From the NCBI RefSeq assembly GCF_001499995.1, contig NZ_LQIU01000032.1:1-50076 (forward strand): 50,076 nucleotides of DNA, in the 5' to 3' direction. Source of the stretch: Mycobacterium sp. IS-1496. Lineage in GTDB: Bacteria; Actinomycetota; Actinomycetes; Mycobacteriales; Mycobacteriaceae. Both the position numbers and the translations under genes were made by a program. Numbering within the stretch: position 1 is the stretch's first letter; each line of letters begins with the position of its first letter. The notes beneath the pieces are model-generated. The model did no database searches, had not been told where the DNA came from, and worked only from the letters and a program-made list of their open reading frames with translations. Of the stretch, positions 28,015 to 38,850 are shown piece by piece.

Positions 28015-28400
28015 CGACCGCGGCCCTGCCGCGGCTGCCAGACGACCAGCGCGGTGCTCTTCGTCGGCACCGCGATGTCACGGCGCTGGTTGGCGCGCAG
28101 CTCCTCGACCTCACGGACCAGTTCCCTGACGCGGGACTGCAACGCCTCCACCTGGTTGGTCAGCTCGATGATGCGTTTGATCCCCGCCAGGTTGACGCCC
28201 TCGTCCTGCGACAACCGCTGCACCTCGCGCAGCAGGTCGACGTCGCGTTCCGAGTACCGCCTGCCGCCACCGGAACTGCGCTGGGGGCTGACCAGGCCGA
28301 GCCGGTCGTAGGTGCGCAGGGTCTGCGCATGCATACCGGCCAACTCGGCGGCGACCGAGATCAGGAAGGTCCGGGCTTCGTCGTGTCGCTTGGCCGCCAT
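28011..28400 (-). CDS. hspR: Heat-shock repressor HspR (MerR family)
   Basis: A 129-residue MerR-type repressor. The winged helix-turn-helix (FLISVAAELAGMHAQTLRTYDRLGLVSP) is followed by GGGRRYSERDVDLLREVQRL, and a coiled-coil follows to about residue 105. HspR binds HAIR sites with DnaK as co-repressor and is released when DnaK is busy with misfolded proteins. HAIR-type sites occur upstream of both dnaK and clpB in this window. The gene is last in the dnaK operon, with its ATG 2 bases after the dnaJ stop, giving a feedback loop. Confidence 0.96.
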   Translation of the reverse strand: MAAKRHDEARTFLISVAAELAGMHAQTLRTYDRLGLVSPQRSSGGGRRYSERDVDLLREVQRLSQDEGVNLAGIKRIIELTNQVEALQSRVRELVREVEELRANQRRDIAVPTKSTALVVWQPRQGRGR

Positions 28401-28402
28401 GA

Positions 28403-29581
28403 TCAGGCCCCCGCCCAGCCGGCCCGCGGGTCGAATCCGCTCGCCCGCTCGGCCTTGGCATAGGCCTCGAGCGCTTCGGCGGCCTCACCCTCGAGGTTCG
28501 GCGGAACCGCCACCTTGACGGTGACCAGCAGGTCGCCGTGCCCGCCACCGCGTTTGGGCACACCCCGGCCACGCACCCGCAGGATGCGGCCGTCCGAGGT
28601 GCCCTTCGGCACCCGCACACCCACCTTGCCCTCCAGTGTCGGAACCGAAAGCGTTGTGCCCAGGGCCAACTCGTGGAAGCTGACGGGCACCGCCACGGTG
28701 AGGTCGTCACCGTCGCGGCCGAACACCTTGTCGGGGCGCACATGGACCGTCACGTACAGGTCGCCCGAGGGCGCCCCGCGCAGACCCGCCTCGCCCTGAC
28801 CGGCCAACCGGATCCGCTGACCGTCCTCCACACCCGGGGGGATCCGCACGTTGATCGTGCGGGTCCTGGTGGTCACGCCGGTGCCTTTGCACTCGCCGCA
28901 CGGGTGCTCGATGATCGAGCCGCTGCCCTTGCACTCGGTGCACGGTTCGGAGAATCCGAACGCGCCCTGGTTGCGGTTGACCACTCCGGCGCCGTTGCAG
29001 TTCGGGCACACCTTCGGGCTGGTGCCCGGACGTGCGCCGCTGCCATGGCAATTCGTGCACGGGGCCGGGCTGGTCAGCCGCAACGGCATCGCCACACCCT
29101 TGGTGGCCTCGAGGAACGACAGCTCGGTCTCGGTCTCGAGGTCGTTACCCCGCCTCGGCCGGCTGGGCCGGGGCGAGGCGCCCCGCCCGAACAGTCCACC
29201 GAACAGGTCGCCGATGTTGGCGCCGCCGGTCTGCCCCGCGGCGTCGAACAGATCGTTGAGGTTGAACTCGACTCCGTCACCGCCGCCGCCGAACCCGCCG
29301 AATCCCCCACTGCCGCCGCTGAAGCGGCCACGCCCGAAACCGCCGCCGGCGAACAGCCGGCGGGTCTCGTCGTACTCCTTGCGCTTGGCCGGGTCCGACA
29401 GCACGCTGTGCGCTTCGGACACGGCCTTGAACCGCTCGGAGGCCGTGGGGTCCGGGTTGGTGTCGGGGTGGAGATCGCGGGCCAGCTTCCGGTAGGCCTT
29501 CTTGATCTCGTCCGCGCTGGCGTCAGAGGAGACGCCGAGCTCCTTGTAGAAGTCCTTCTCGACCCACTCGCGTTGGGCCAT
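28403..29581 (-). CDS. dnaJ: Co-chaperone DnaJ
   Basis: A 392-residue type I DnaJ. The J domain has KELGVSSDASADEIKKAYRK and the HPD tripeptide (DLHPDTNPD) that triggers DnaK ATP hydrolysis. A Gly/Phe-rich region follows, then four zinc-binding CxxCxGxG-like repeats (CTNCHGSG, CPNCNGAG, CTECKGSG, CGECKGTG) and the C-terminal substrate-binding domain. It brings unfolded proteins to DnaK. It lies 32 bases after grpE in the same operon. Its placement with hspR marks it as the DnaJ1-type copy. Confidence 0.96.
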   Translation of the reverse strand: MAQREWVEKDFYKELGVSSDASADEIKKAYRKLARDLHPDTNPDPTASERFKAVSEAHSVLSDPAKRKEYDETRRLFAGGGFGRGRFSGGSGGFGGFGGGGDGVEFNLNDLFDAAGQTGGANIGDLFGGLFGRGASPRPSRPRRGNDLETETELSFLEATKGVAMPLRLTSPAPCTNCHGSGARPGTSPKVCPNCNGAGVVNRNQGAFGFSEPCTECKGSGSIIEHPCGECKGTGVTTRTRTINVRIPPGVEDGQRIRLAGQGEAGLRGAPSGDLYVTVHVRPDKVFGRDGDDLTVAVPVSFHELALGTTLSVPTLEGKVGVRVPKGTSDGRILRVRGRGVPKRGGGHGDLLVTVKVAVPPNLEGEAAEALEAYAKAERASGFDPRAGWAGA

Positions 29582-29613
29582 GCCGCGTCACCTCCTCACC
29601 TTTCTCTCGTGGT

Positions 29614-30254
29614 CTAGTCGTCTGATTCTGCGGCCTCGTGCGGCGCCGCGCCGGCGTTCTCGGCCGTGTCGGCCTCCGGCACCGTGTCCACGACCCCGAC
29701 GAGCGCGTGGCGCACCACCTGCTCGCCGACCTTGTAGCCACGCCGCATCACGGTGCCGAGGACGGGGTGGGTGCCCTCGCCCTCGTGCTGGACGGCCTCG
29801 TGCAGCACGGGGTCGAACTCGTCGCCCTCCTCGCCGTAGGGCGTCAGGCCCAGCCCCTCGAGCGTGCTCACCAGCTTGTCCGCGACCGCCTTGAGCGGGC
29901 CGCTGTCGAGGTCGCCGTGGCTTCGCGCCCGGTCGAGGTCGTCGAGGATCGGCAACAGCTGTGCCATCACGCCGGCCTTCGCGCGGTCGGCCGTCAATTG
30001 CTGATCGCGCAGTGCCCGCTTGCGGTAGTTCGCGAAATCGGCCTGGACACGCTGCAGGTCGGCGAGCAGTTCACCGGCCTTGTCGGCCTCCTCCGGGGTC
30101 TCCCCGGCGAAGGCCTCCGGCGCGGCGTCCGGCGCCGGTCCACTGGGGACCGGGCCGGACGGATCGCGTACCTCACCGGTCACGGGATCGATGCGCCGTT
30201 TGTCGGTGACGGTCACCGGCTCGTGCGGATCGCTTCCGCTGTCGAAGGGACGGG

Positions 30255-30258
<4 letters not shown>
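29614..30258 (-). CDS. grpE: Nucleotide exchange factor GrpE
   Basis: A 214-residue GrpE. A disordered acidic and Pro-rich N-terminus (about 60 residues) leads into a long coiled-coil (ELLADLQRVQADFANYRKRALRDQQ). The beta-domain follows, with the GLTPYGEEGDEFDPVLHEAVQ block and TVMRRGYKVGEQVVRHALVGVV. It drives ADP release from DnaK. The ATG overlaps the dnaK stop by 4 bases, so the two proteins are translationally coupled. The C-terminal extension of about 20 residues is acidic and is common in mycobacteria. Confidence 0.95.
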
Positions 30259-32123
<1,865 letters not shown>

Positions 32124-32162
32124 GGTGTGTCCTCCTTGTTACCGACTACTACGTTTGTGGGG

Positions 32163-32280
32163 TCTGAGCGGACCGCACTCAAGCCTGCTCCGCCGGACGC
32201 CCGGCTGTCAACTCAGACTTGAGCGGGTTTCACTCAACTTGTCGAAAGGCTCAACGGGTCGTCCGGTGGATTTGTTCCCC
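32163..32280 (-). promoter_or_regulatory. dnaK control region: SigH-like promoter and two HAIR sites
   Basis: On the minus strand GGAAC (32274-32278), 18 bases, GTT (32253-32255) forms a SigH-class promoter with the same spacing as the one upstream of clpB. HAIR-type site 1, CTTGAGC-N7-ACTCAAC as read on the plus strand, is at 32218-32238, just after the expected start. Site 2, TCTGAGC-N7-ACTCAAG, is at 32163-32183 with one weaker half. The predicted 5' leader is about 120 bases. The sites fit the known HspR plus SigH control of mycobacterial dnaK. Confidence 0.7.
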
Positions 32281-32298
32281 GGCGCCGGACAATTGCGT

Positions 32299-35200
32299 TC
32301 AATCGAGGCTGTCCGCCTGCGCGACCAGCCCCTCGAACTCTGCACGTCGCGCCTCGGCGCGGAAACGGGCTGCAAGCCGGTGATGACCATCGAGATCACC
32401 GCTACGCCGCGCCAACAGCGCACGGAGCCGTAGAAGAGGCAGACGGTGTAGGACAAAGCCCGGGTCCGTCGGGACCGCCGCCAGTCGTTCGATGGCCTCT
32501 TCCGCGCGGGTGACATCATTGCGGTCGCCACGGTTCAGAAGCGCCTCGACCAACACCGCCGTCGCCGGTCCGCGGAAAATCATCTCCCCACTGGCGTACT
32601 GCTGACCCAAGACCTCGATAGACGCGGCGATTGCCTCATCGAACATCGCTCGCTCGACGTGCTCGCGTGCGAACTCGATCGCCGTCAATCGCCGGAGAGT
32701 CACTGTGAGGCCCTCCCGCTCGAGCATGTCGCGAGCCGTCGCGAGCATCTCGAGTCCCTGCCGCCTATCCCCAGCTGGGCTGTGCAGCAACGCCATCGCC
32801 CGGACCATCGTCGCGAAAGTCGTCGCCGTCACGTCTCCCGACCGACGCGCGACCTCAAGGGATTCGACCGTCAGATCGAGGTCGTCGGCGTCGGGAAGAA
32901 TCGCGTGATTACCCGCGGCCGCGGCGAACTTGTAAACCTGCGCCAGGATGCGAGTGGTGGCGTCGAACGGTCGCGCCATCGCTATTCCCGCATCGATGCC
33001 CCGGCGCCAACCGCGACGACCGAGAAACATCAACGAGGCGCCGTGCAGTGTGGTCGACCAAGCGAGGGGTGAGGTGATCACCAGAGCGCCCATGGTGGTA
33101 TCGCCATTGGCGAGGTCGATGACACGCTGGCTCAGCCGCAGGCTCGCCAGCGCTTCGCCTGCCTCCCACTTCGCCTGCGCGGCACCATAGAGCAACCCGA
33201 CGGCCATCGCCGGAACTCCCATCGATTCGACGAGGTCGCTGAACTCCGAAGCCATGTCGGCAGCTTCGCGGTGAAACGAGTTGAAAGTCAGCGTGTTGAG
33301 ATGCCCCGCCATACCGATCGCGAGAGACTTCTTGTCGCCCGCGGCCTCGGTGAGGTCGCGCAATTCGTCGAAGCCGGTATCGGCAGGAGTTCCACCCACT
33401 TGGAAAGCGCTGCCGCACAGCAGCGCACGCGGCGCAATCTGCATATCGATGCGACCGGTGTCGCTCGAGGGCATCCGGTCAGCGCACCGCTGTGCGAGTC
33501 TCCAGTTCACCCGTGCCGCCCGGATGTCGCGAGTGCCGTACCAGGTCGCCGCGCGCATATACCAACGGTAGGCGTCCTGAAGATCACCGGCCGCGTCGAA
33601 CTGGGTGGCGATCAGCGAAGCTCCTTCTCCGCTGCCATCGTCGTACTCGTCCTCCAATGCTGCAGCGACTCTTCGGTGGAGCTCAGAACGGGCCGAACGC
33701 AGCTGAGACTCGTAGGCCACTTTCCGGATCAGTGGGTGCCGAAACGCGTAGTCCGCTCGCGGCGCCTCGGGTACCCGATCGACGAGTTCCGCGGAGATCA
33801 ACGGACCGACTTCTGCGTCGGGAGCGATTCGCTCGAGCATCTCGATGCTGAATCGAGAGCCAATCACCGCGGCGGCATGCAGAGTGCGCTTCGCCGTAGG
33901 CATCAAGCGGTCGATGCGCGCGCCGATTGCGGCGTGCAGGCTTGCGGGAACCTCGACATCGGCCACATGGTGGTCGCAGCGGTACGCCCCTCGCACGCCC
34001 GTGATCTCGCGTCGTTCGGCGAGGTCGCGGACGATCTCCTCGGCGAAGAACGGTATTCCGCCCGAGCGCTCTGTGACGACCGCGGACAAGACTCGTACCG
34101 ACGGGTCGGCCCCCAGAAGATCCTCGGTCATCACGGACATGTCGGCGTCGCCGAGTGGCCGCAGAACTATCTTGACGCGCCCTGGGATGCCCGCGAGCAC
34201 ACCCTGGTACTCGGGTCGGTATGTGATCACAAGCGCCGCACGGATGCCGGAGAGCGCGTGTGCGATCGCGCCGAGCATGGATTCGCTCAGGGGGTCGATC
34301 CAGTGCACGTCCTCGACGACGTAAACCGCCGGTTCGGGCCACGTGGCGACGACGTGGGTGACAAGTTCGACGACCCGCCGGCCGCGTGTGTCCGGCGTCA
34401 TGTCATGAAGCGTCTCCGTCTCATCCCGTATTCCGAGAAGGTCCTCGAGGAGCAGCACGTCCTCGCGGGCCGCGTGCACGCGCCGGGCGACCTTGATGCG
34501 CGCGGCTTCGTTGTCCGCAGGGTCGAGTCCGAACATGGACCGCAGCAGACGAGTGATGACGTGGAACGCGACATCGCGGCTGTGGGACTCGCAGTAGGTG
34601 GTGACGACGGCGAAACCGCGCTCCGATGCGCTGACGAGGGTTTCCTGCGTCAGACGGGTCTTGCCGATCCCCGGCGGGCCGACGATCGTCGCGGTTGCGC
34701 CGCTGCCCGCCAGCGCGTGGTCGAGGATGCGCACGAGTTCGTGATTCTCGGCATCGCGACCGACGAGACGGGATTGACGACGGTTCCGTCGCTCGGGCGC
34801 AATCGACACCAGCGGACATGCCCACACGGTGCTCGCCGAGCCTTTCACGTGTACCGACCGGGGCTCTCCCAGCTCGAAATCTTGGGTCACCAGCAGGGCT
34901 GTGGAGCGGCTGAGCAGCACCGTGCCGGGCTCCGCGGCCGCCTCCATCCGCTGCGCCATACCGACGTGCCGGCCGATCGCGGTGTACGACAGTGGTCGGG
35001 AGCCGACGCCACCCACCACCACGACACCGGAGTTGAGTCCGACGCGAAGCCGGAAGTCGACACCGTCGCGCTGGGCGGCCCAGGCAGCCAGGGGACACAC
35101 ACCCGCTTGCAGGTCCAGCGCGGCCAGACAAGCTCTGCGGGCGTGGTCCTCCAGTGCCTTCGGCGCACCGAAAAGCGCCATGATCCCGTCTCCGGTGAAC

Positions 35201-35475
35201 TGATTCAGCGTTCCGCCGTACCGGCTGACCGCGGCGCCGGCACAATCGAGCAACTCGGTCATCAACTCGCGCAACCGCTCGGCGCCCAACGACTGCGCGA
35301 TGTCCATCGAGTGGACCACATCCGCGAAGAGAACGGTGACCTGCTTGTACTCGGCGAGGTCTTCTTGCGGGGTCAGCGCTGATCCACATTCGTCGCAGAA
35401 TCTCGCCGTCGCGCGAAGCGCCACGCCGCAAGTCGGACACGCCGAGGATGTCGTCGCCATACCGTTCCGGGTCAC
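32299..35475 (-). CDS. Class III nucleotide cyclase-like / STAND ATPase protein
   Basis: A protein of about 1,058 residues. A zinc ribbon (CPTCG, CDECG, residues 13-31) comes first. A class III cyclase domain spans about 45-220, a P-loop module starts at GPPGIGKT with Walker B VYVVEDVHWIDP, and a long helical repeat region runs to the end. The metal Asp residues are kept (D52, D96), as is Arg175. The substrate Lys is Gln92, the substrate Asp is Thr164 and the transition-state Asn is Gly171, so cyclase activity is doubtful. No C-terminal LuxR helix-turn-helix is visible. The start is GTG 35475 or ATG 35460. Codon use looks slightly less GC-rich than its neighbours. Confidence 0.85.
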   Translation of the reverse strand: MTRNGMATTSSACPTCGVALRATARFCDECGSALTPQEDLAEYKQVTVLFADVVHSMDIAQSLGAERLRELMTELLDCAGAAVSRYGGTLNQFTGDGIMALFGAPKALEDHARRACLAALDLQAGVCPLAAWAAQRDGVDFRLRVGLNSGVVVVGGVGSRPLSYTAIGRHVGMAQRMEAAAEPGTVLLSRSTALLVTQDFELGEPRSVHVKGSASTVWACPLVSIAPERRNRRQSRLVGRDAENHELVRILDHALAGSGATATIVGPPGIGKTRLTQETLVSASERGFAVVTTYCESHSRDVAFHVITRLLRSMFGLDPADNEAARIKVARRVHAAREDVLLLEDLLGIRDETETLHDMTPDTRGRRVVELVTHVVATWPEPAVYVVEDVHWIDPLSESMLGAIAHALSGIRAALVITYRPEYQGVLAGIPGRVKIVLRPLGDADMSVMTEDLLGADPSVRVLSAVVTERSGGIPFFAEEIVRDLAERREITGVRGAYRCDHHVADVEVPASLHAAIGARIDRLMPTAKRTLHAAAVIGSRFSIEMLERIAPDAEVGPLISAELVDRVPEAPRADYAFRHPLIRKVAYESQLRSARSELHRRVAAALEDEYDDGSGEGASLIATQFDAAGDLQDAYRWYMRAATWYGTRDIRAARVNWRLAQRCADRMPSSDTGRIDMQIAPRALLCGSAFQVGGTPADTGFDELRDLTEAAGDKKSLAIGMAGHLNTLTFNSFHREAADMASEFSDLVESMGVPAMAVGLLYGAAQAKWEAGEALASLRLSQRVIDLANGDTTMGALVITSPLAWSTTLHGASLMFLGRRGWRRGIDAGIAMARPFDATTRILAQVYKFAAAAGNHAILPDADDLDLTVESLEVARRSGDVTATTFATMVRAMALLHSPAGDRRQGLEMLATARDMLEREGLTVTLRRLTAIEFAREHVERAMFDEAIAASIEVLGQQYASGEMIFRGPATAVLVEALLNRGDRNDVTRAEEAIERLAAVPTDPGFVLHRLPLLRLRALLARRSGDLDGHHRLAARFRAEARRAEFEGLVAQADSLD

Positions 35476-35576
35476 CTAGGACCAACGTTCTTCAGGATAG
35501 GGCTGGGCCACCCACCTGACAGCCGGTTGGCGCGTCACTCCAGCCCCATCCGCCCCACACGCCGTAGGGTTGCGCC

Positions 35577-36131
35577 ATGCGGGCGAGGCTGGCGGTGGCG
35601 AGCGTGCTGATGGCCGCCGCGCTGCTCACCGGGTGCCAGGGCGACACCACCGGCACCGCTGTCCGCGGCCCCGACTCGCCGACCGAGCCGACGGTCCCGA
35701 CTCCCCGGCCGTCGCGCTCCTCGACGCCCGCACCGCCGCCGCGCACCCTCACCCCGGCACCGCCCAGCGCGTCGCCCGCGCCTGCGCCGGCGGCCGAGGT
35801 GCTCTCACCGCAGAACGGCTACGTGTTCATCGAGACGAGATCGGGGAAGACGCGCTGTCAGCTGTCGGCCGAGGAGGTCGGGTGCGAGGCGCAGTTCGCC
35901 GACGCCCCGGACGTCGGCGGCCTGCCGGCCAACGGTGTGCGGCTTTCGGCGGACGGGCAGGTCGAGTGGGTTCTCGGTAATCTCGGCGACATCCCGGCGG
36001 TCACCCTGGACTACCGGCGCTATTCGGCCGTGGGCTGGACCATCGACGCGGGCAGCGAGGGCACCCGCTTCAGCAACGACCGCACCCACCGCGGCATGTT
36101 CGTCTCCGTCGAACGGGTGCAGACTTTCTGA
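35577..36131 (+). CDS. Putative lipoprotein
   Basis: A 184-residue exported protein. The signal peptide ends in the lipobox LLTGC (Cys20), so it should be lipid-anchored. A Pro/Ser/Thr-rich spacer of about 55 residues follows, which is a likely target for O-mannosylation in mycobacteria. The C-terminal domain has two Cys (TRCQL, VGCEAQF) and a repeated-strand look (VEWVLGNLGDIP, TLDYRRYSAVGWTI). A similar layout is common among mycobacterial surface proteins of unknown role. The ATG follows a TAGGGT -10 by 6 bases, which suggests a leaderless transcript. It diverges from the cyclase-like gene. Confidence 0.75.
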   Translation: MRARLAVASVLMAAALLTGCQGDTTGTAVRGPDSPTEPTVPTPRPSRSSTPAPPPRTLTPAPPSASPAPAPAAEVLSPQNGYVFIETRSGKTRCQLSAEEVGCEAQFADAPDVGGLPANGVRLSADGQVEWVLGNLGDIPAVTLDYRRYSAVGWTIDAGSEGTRFSNDRTHRGMFVSVERVQTF

Positions 36132-36183
36132 CTCCTCCGTCACACCGGTTTGAAGACGCACGTCCGCCGGGCATGTTGCTTCA

Positions 36184-37593
36184 GTGAGCGAACAGCGGCC
36201 TGCCCCACACATTTTCGTGCTGTTCGGGGCGACCGGGGATCTGGCGAAACGCAAACTCTTCCCCGGGCTGTACCGACTGGCCGCGGCCGGACGCCTGCCC
36301 GAGGACTACGCGATCATCGGATCGGGCCGGCATTCGCCGGGCAGCGACGACGAGTTCCGCGACGCCGTGGGCGGTGGCCTGCGCGACTCGGTCGACCACA
36401 TCGACGACAAGGTCCTCTCTAACCTATTGCGGCGCTTGTCCTTTCAGACCTCCGACAGTGACGACGGCGCCGATCTCGCCGGGGCGGTCAGGGCCGCGCG
36501 GACGCGACTCGGCGACGACGCCCGCACATTGATCTATCTGTCGGTCCCGCCCAGGGCGATGCAGCCGATGATCACGATGCTGGGCCGGGAACACCTCACC
36601 GACGGCGCACGCGTGGTGGTCGAGAAGCCCTTCGGCACCGACCTGGGGTCGGCACGCGAACTCGACAAGGCGCTCAAGGACGTCGTCGACGAGGATCAGG
36701 TCTATCGCATCGATCACTTCCTCGGGAAGGAGGCGGTGCAGAACATCCTGGCGGTGAGGTTCGCCAACGGTCTCATCGAACCCGCCTGGCACCGCAGCCA
36801 TGTGGTGTCGGTGCAGATCGACGTGCCCGAGGAACTCTCGATCGAAGGTCGGGGCAGCTTCTACGAGTCGACGGGCTGCTTCCGCGACATGATCTCGACT
36901 CATCTGTGTCAGGTGCTCGGATTCGTCGCGATGGAACCGCCGGTGCACCTGGACCCGGTGTCGCTGCGCAACGAGAAGGCCAAGGTCTTCGAGGCCATGC
37001 GGCCGCTGGACCCTGATCGCGTGGTGTTCGGCCAGTACGACGGCTACCGCGACGAGGACGGTGTCGACGACGATTCGCAGGTCGAGACCTTCGTCGCGCT
37101 CGAGACATTCGTCGACACCGAGCGGTGGCAGGGCGTGCCGTTCTACCTGCGCACGGGCAAAGCCCTCGGCGCCACCCGCCGCACCGTCACGCTGACCTTC
37201 CGCAGCCCGCCGATGGCGCTGTTCGGCGCCGAGGACCCCCGCCCCAACCAACTGGTCCTCGAACTCACCGACTCACCCGAGTTCGAGGTGCGACTGCTGG
37301 CCAAACGCCCCGGCCCCGACCTCGCGCTGATGCCGCTCGACCTGAGCCTCGGCGTGGCCGGCGAGGGTTCCGACGACACCCCGCTCGAGGCGTACGAACG
37401 GTTGTTGCTCGACGTCATGCGCGGAGACCAGACCCTGTTCACCCGCGCCGACGAGGTGGACCGGCTCTGGCAGGTGTGTCAGCCGGTGCTCGACACACCG
37501 CCGCCGGTGCACACCTACGCCCGCGGTTCGTGGGGTCCGGAAGAGGCGTTGTCCCTGCCGGGTGCGGCGGGGTGGCGGCTTCCCGACGAGTGA
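36184..37593 (+). CDS. zwf: Glucose-6-phosphate 1-dehydrogenase
   Basis: A 469-residue enzyme of the oxidative pentose phosphate pathway that makes 6-phosphogluconolactone and NAD(P)H. The cofactor loop is GATGDLAKRKL near residue 15. The substrate and catalytic motif RIDHFLGKE is at residues 175-183, with the general-base His of the family close behind. The block EDGVDDDSQVETFVALE is also typical. The GTG start at 36184 is the only fitting choice, with weak initiation signals. It is not next to tal, tkt or opcA, so it may be a second copy or a stand-alone zwf. Confidence 0.93.
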   Translation: MSEQRPAPHIFVLFGATGDLAKRKLFPGLYRLAAAGRLPEDYAIIGSGRHSPGSDDEFRDAVGGGLRDSVDHIDDKVLSNLLRRLSFQTSDSDDGADLAGAVRAARTRLGDDARTLIYLSVPPRAMQPMITMLGREHLTDGARVVVEKPFGTDLGSARELDKALKDVVDEDQVYRIDHFLGKEAVQNILAVRFANGLIEPAWHRSHVVSVQIDVPEELSIEGRGSFYESTGCFRDMISTHLCQVLGFVAMEPPVHLDPVSLRNEKAKVFEAMRPLDPDRVVFGQYDGYRDEDGVDDDSQVETFVALETFVDTERWQGVPFYLRTGKALGATRRTVTLTFRSPPMALFGAEDPRPNQLVLELTDSPEFEVRLLAKRPGPDLALMPLDLSLGVAGEGSDDTPLEAYERLLLDVMRGDQTLFTRADEVDRLWQVCQPVLDTPPPVHTYARGSWGPEEALSLPGAAGWRLPDE

Positions 37594-37605
37594 GGGGCGC
37601 CGCGC

Positions 37606-38067
37606 TCAGCACTGCACGGTCATGGAGAAGCGCGCGGTCTGGGCGAGGTCGTGTGGGCGCGCGGTGTACACGCCGTAGGCGGTGCCGCTCAATTCGGTTG
37701 TGCGACCGTCGTTTCGGACTGTCTCGATGCTTCCCACGCCGCCCTCCCAGGCGTCACCGGTGAAGCCGCCCAGATTGCGGATCTTCACCCATTTCGCCAC
37801 CGGCCGCACACCGCCGATGTCGACGACGCCGGTGATCTCCCCCGGCGGATCACCGGCTTCGACGGACAGGTATTCCTGTTGCCGTTCGCAGCGGGGCACG
37901 AGTGGCCCCACGGCGGTGTCGTTCACGGTCACGGTGGCGCGGGTGACCGGTGGTGCGGTGGACTCCTGTTCCGAACAGGCGGTGAGCCCAGCCGACAACA
38001 CGAGGCTCAGCGCAGCGGCCCTGATCAGCGGCCGCCGCGATCGGACGAAGCGACGCGGATTGTCCAC
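37606..38067 (-). CDS. LpqH-like (19-kDa family) lipoprotein
   Basis: A 153-residue exported protein. The N-terminus has a run of Arg, a hydrophobic helix and the lipobox GLTAC (Cys near residue 31). The mature part has the spaced Gly/Val strands and two Cys (PRCERQQ and the C-terminal TVQC) of the 19-kDa antigen family, for example ITGVVDIGGVRPVAKWVKIRN and ELSGTAYGVYTA. These are surface lipoproteins and TLR2 ligands in pathogenic mycobacteria. The start is GTG 38067. A perfect palindrome GGGTAC-GG-GTACCC (38071-38084) lies 4 bases upstream. The gene converges on zwf. Confidence 0.75.
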   Translation of the reverse strand: MDNPRRFVRSRRPLIRAAALSLVLSAGLTACSEQESTAPPVTRATVTVNDTAVGPLVPRCERQQEYLSVEAGDPPGEITGVVDIGGVRPVAKWVKIRNLGGFTGDAWEGGVGSIETVRNDGRTTELSGTAYGVYTARPHDLAQTARFSMTVQC

Positions 38068-38219
38068 CGTGGGTACGGGTACCCCCTTGCGCCGCCGGTG
38101 ATACCTGTCACGCCGGCCTCGACCGCGGCCGTGTCGCGGACGCGTAGCCGATCGGAGGCCGGGGTACTGCTGAACCCGATGCCCACGTTCTCTCTCGACG
38201 GACCAGATGGAGGAACACC

Positions 38220-38840
38220 ATGACCGCCGCCCAGCGGGAACGCGCCGCGCTCGTCGAGGCCATGCGCGCCCAGGGTCCCGATGCGCCGACCCTGTGCGAG
38301 GGCTGGAAGACCCGGGACCTGGCCGCTCACCTCTACATCCGCGAGCACCGACCGGACGCGACGGCCGGGATCGCCGTCCCCGCGCTCGCGAAGTACACCG
38401 ACAAGGTGCAGAACCGCACCGCCCGGTCGACCGACTGGAACGCGTTGCTGGACAGGATCGCGGCCGGGCCGCCGCTGTACTCGCCGTTCAAACTGCTCGA
38501 TCCCGTCGCCAACCTCGCCGAGATGTTCATCCACTGCGAGGACGTGCGGCGCGCGCAGCCGGGCTGGGAACCGCGCACACTCGACGACGCGACGGTCACG
38601 GGTCTGACCCGCACGCTGTCGCTGATGGCCCGGCTCACCCTGGCCAAGGCGCCGGCCCGCGCGGCGTTGCGGACACCGGAGGGCAAGACGCTGGTGACCG
38701 CGGGGAAAGGGGCTCCCGTCACCGTGACCGGGCGACCCGAGGAACTGCTGCTCTTCGCCGTCGGCCGCGAGGCACGGGTCGAGTTCGAGGGCGATCCCGC
38801 CGCCGTGCGGGCGCTGCGCGACGCACCGAAGGGTCTGTAG
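38220..38840 (+). CDS. TIGR03085-family DinB-like metal-binding protein
   Basis: A 206-residue four-helix protein of the DinB/mycothiol-dependent isomerase superfamily, subfamily TIGR03085. The N-terminal block AAQRERAALVEAMR, the LCEGWKTRDLAAHLYIREHRP segment with metal-ligand His residues, and NLAEMFIHCEDVRRAQPGW with a further His are visible. Relatives use a metal and mycothiol, but the reaction of this subgroup is not known. GGAGG lies 6 bases before the ATG. It is followed by an LLM oxidoreductase 10 bases downstream, and the two are probably co-transcribed. Confidence 0.82.
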   Translation: MTAAQRERAALVEAMRAQGPDAPTLCEGWKTRDLAAHLYIREHRPDATAGIAVPALAKYTDKVQNRTARSTDWNALLDRIAAGPPLYSPFKLLDPVANLAEMFIHCEDVRRAQPGWEPRTLDDATVTGLTRTLSLMARLTLAKAPARAALRTPEGKTLVTAGKGAPVTVTGRPEELLLFAVGREARVEFEGDPAAVRALRDAPKGL

Positions 38841-38850
38841 GTTGGCCGCC

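Noticed and set aside
33271..35382. 703-residue plus-strand frame
   Set aside because: It is antisense to the cyclase/STAND gene. The composition is that of a shadow frame in high-GC DNA, and no domain was recognised.
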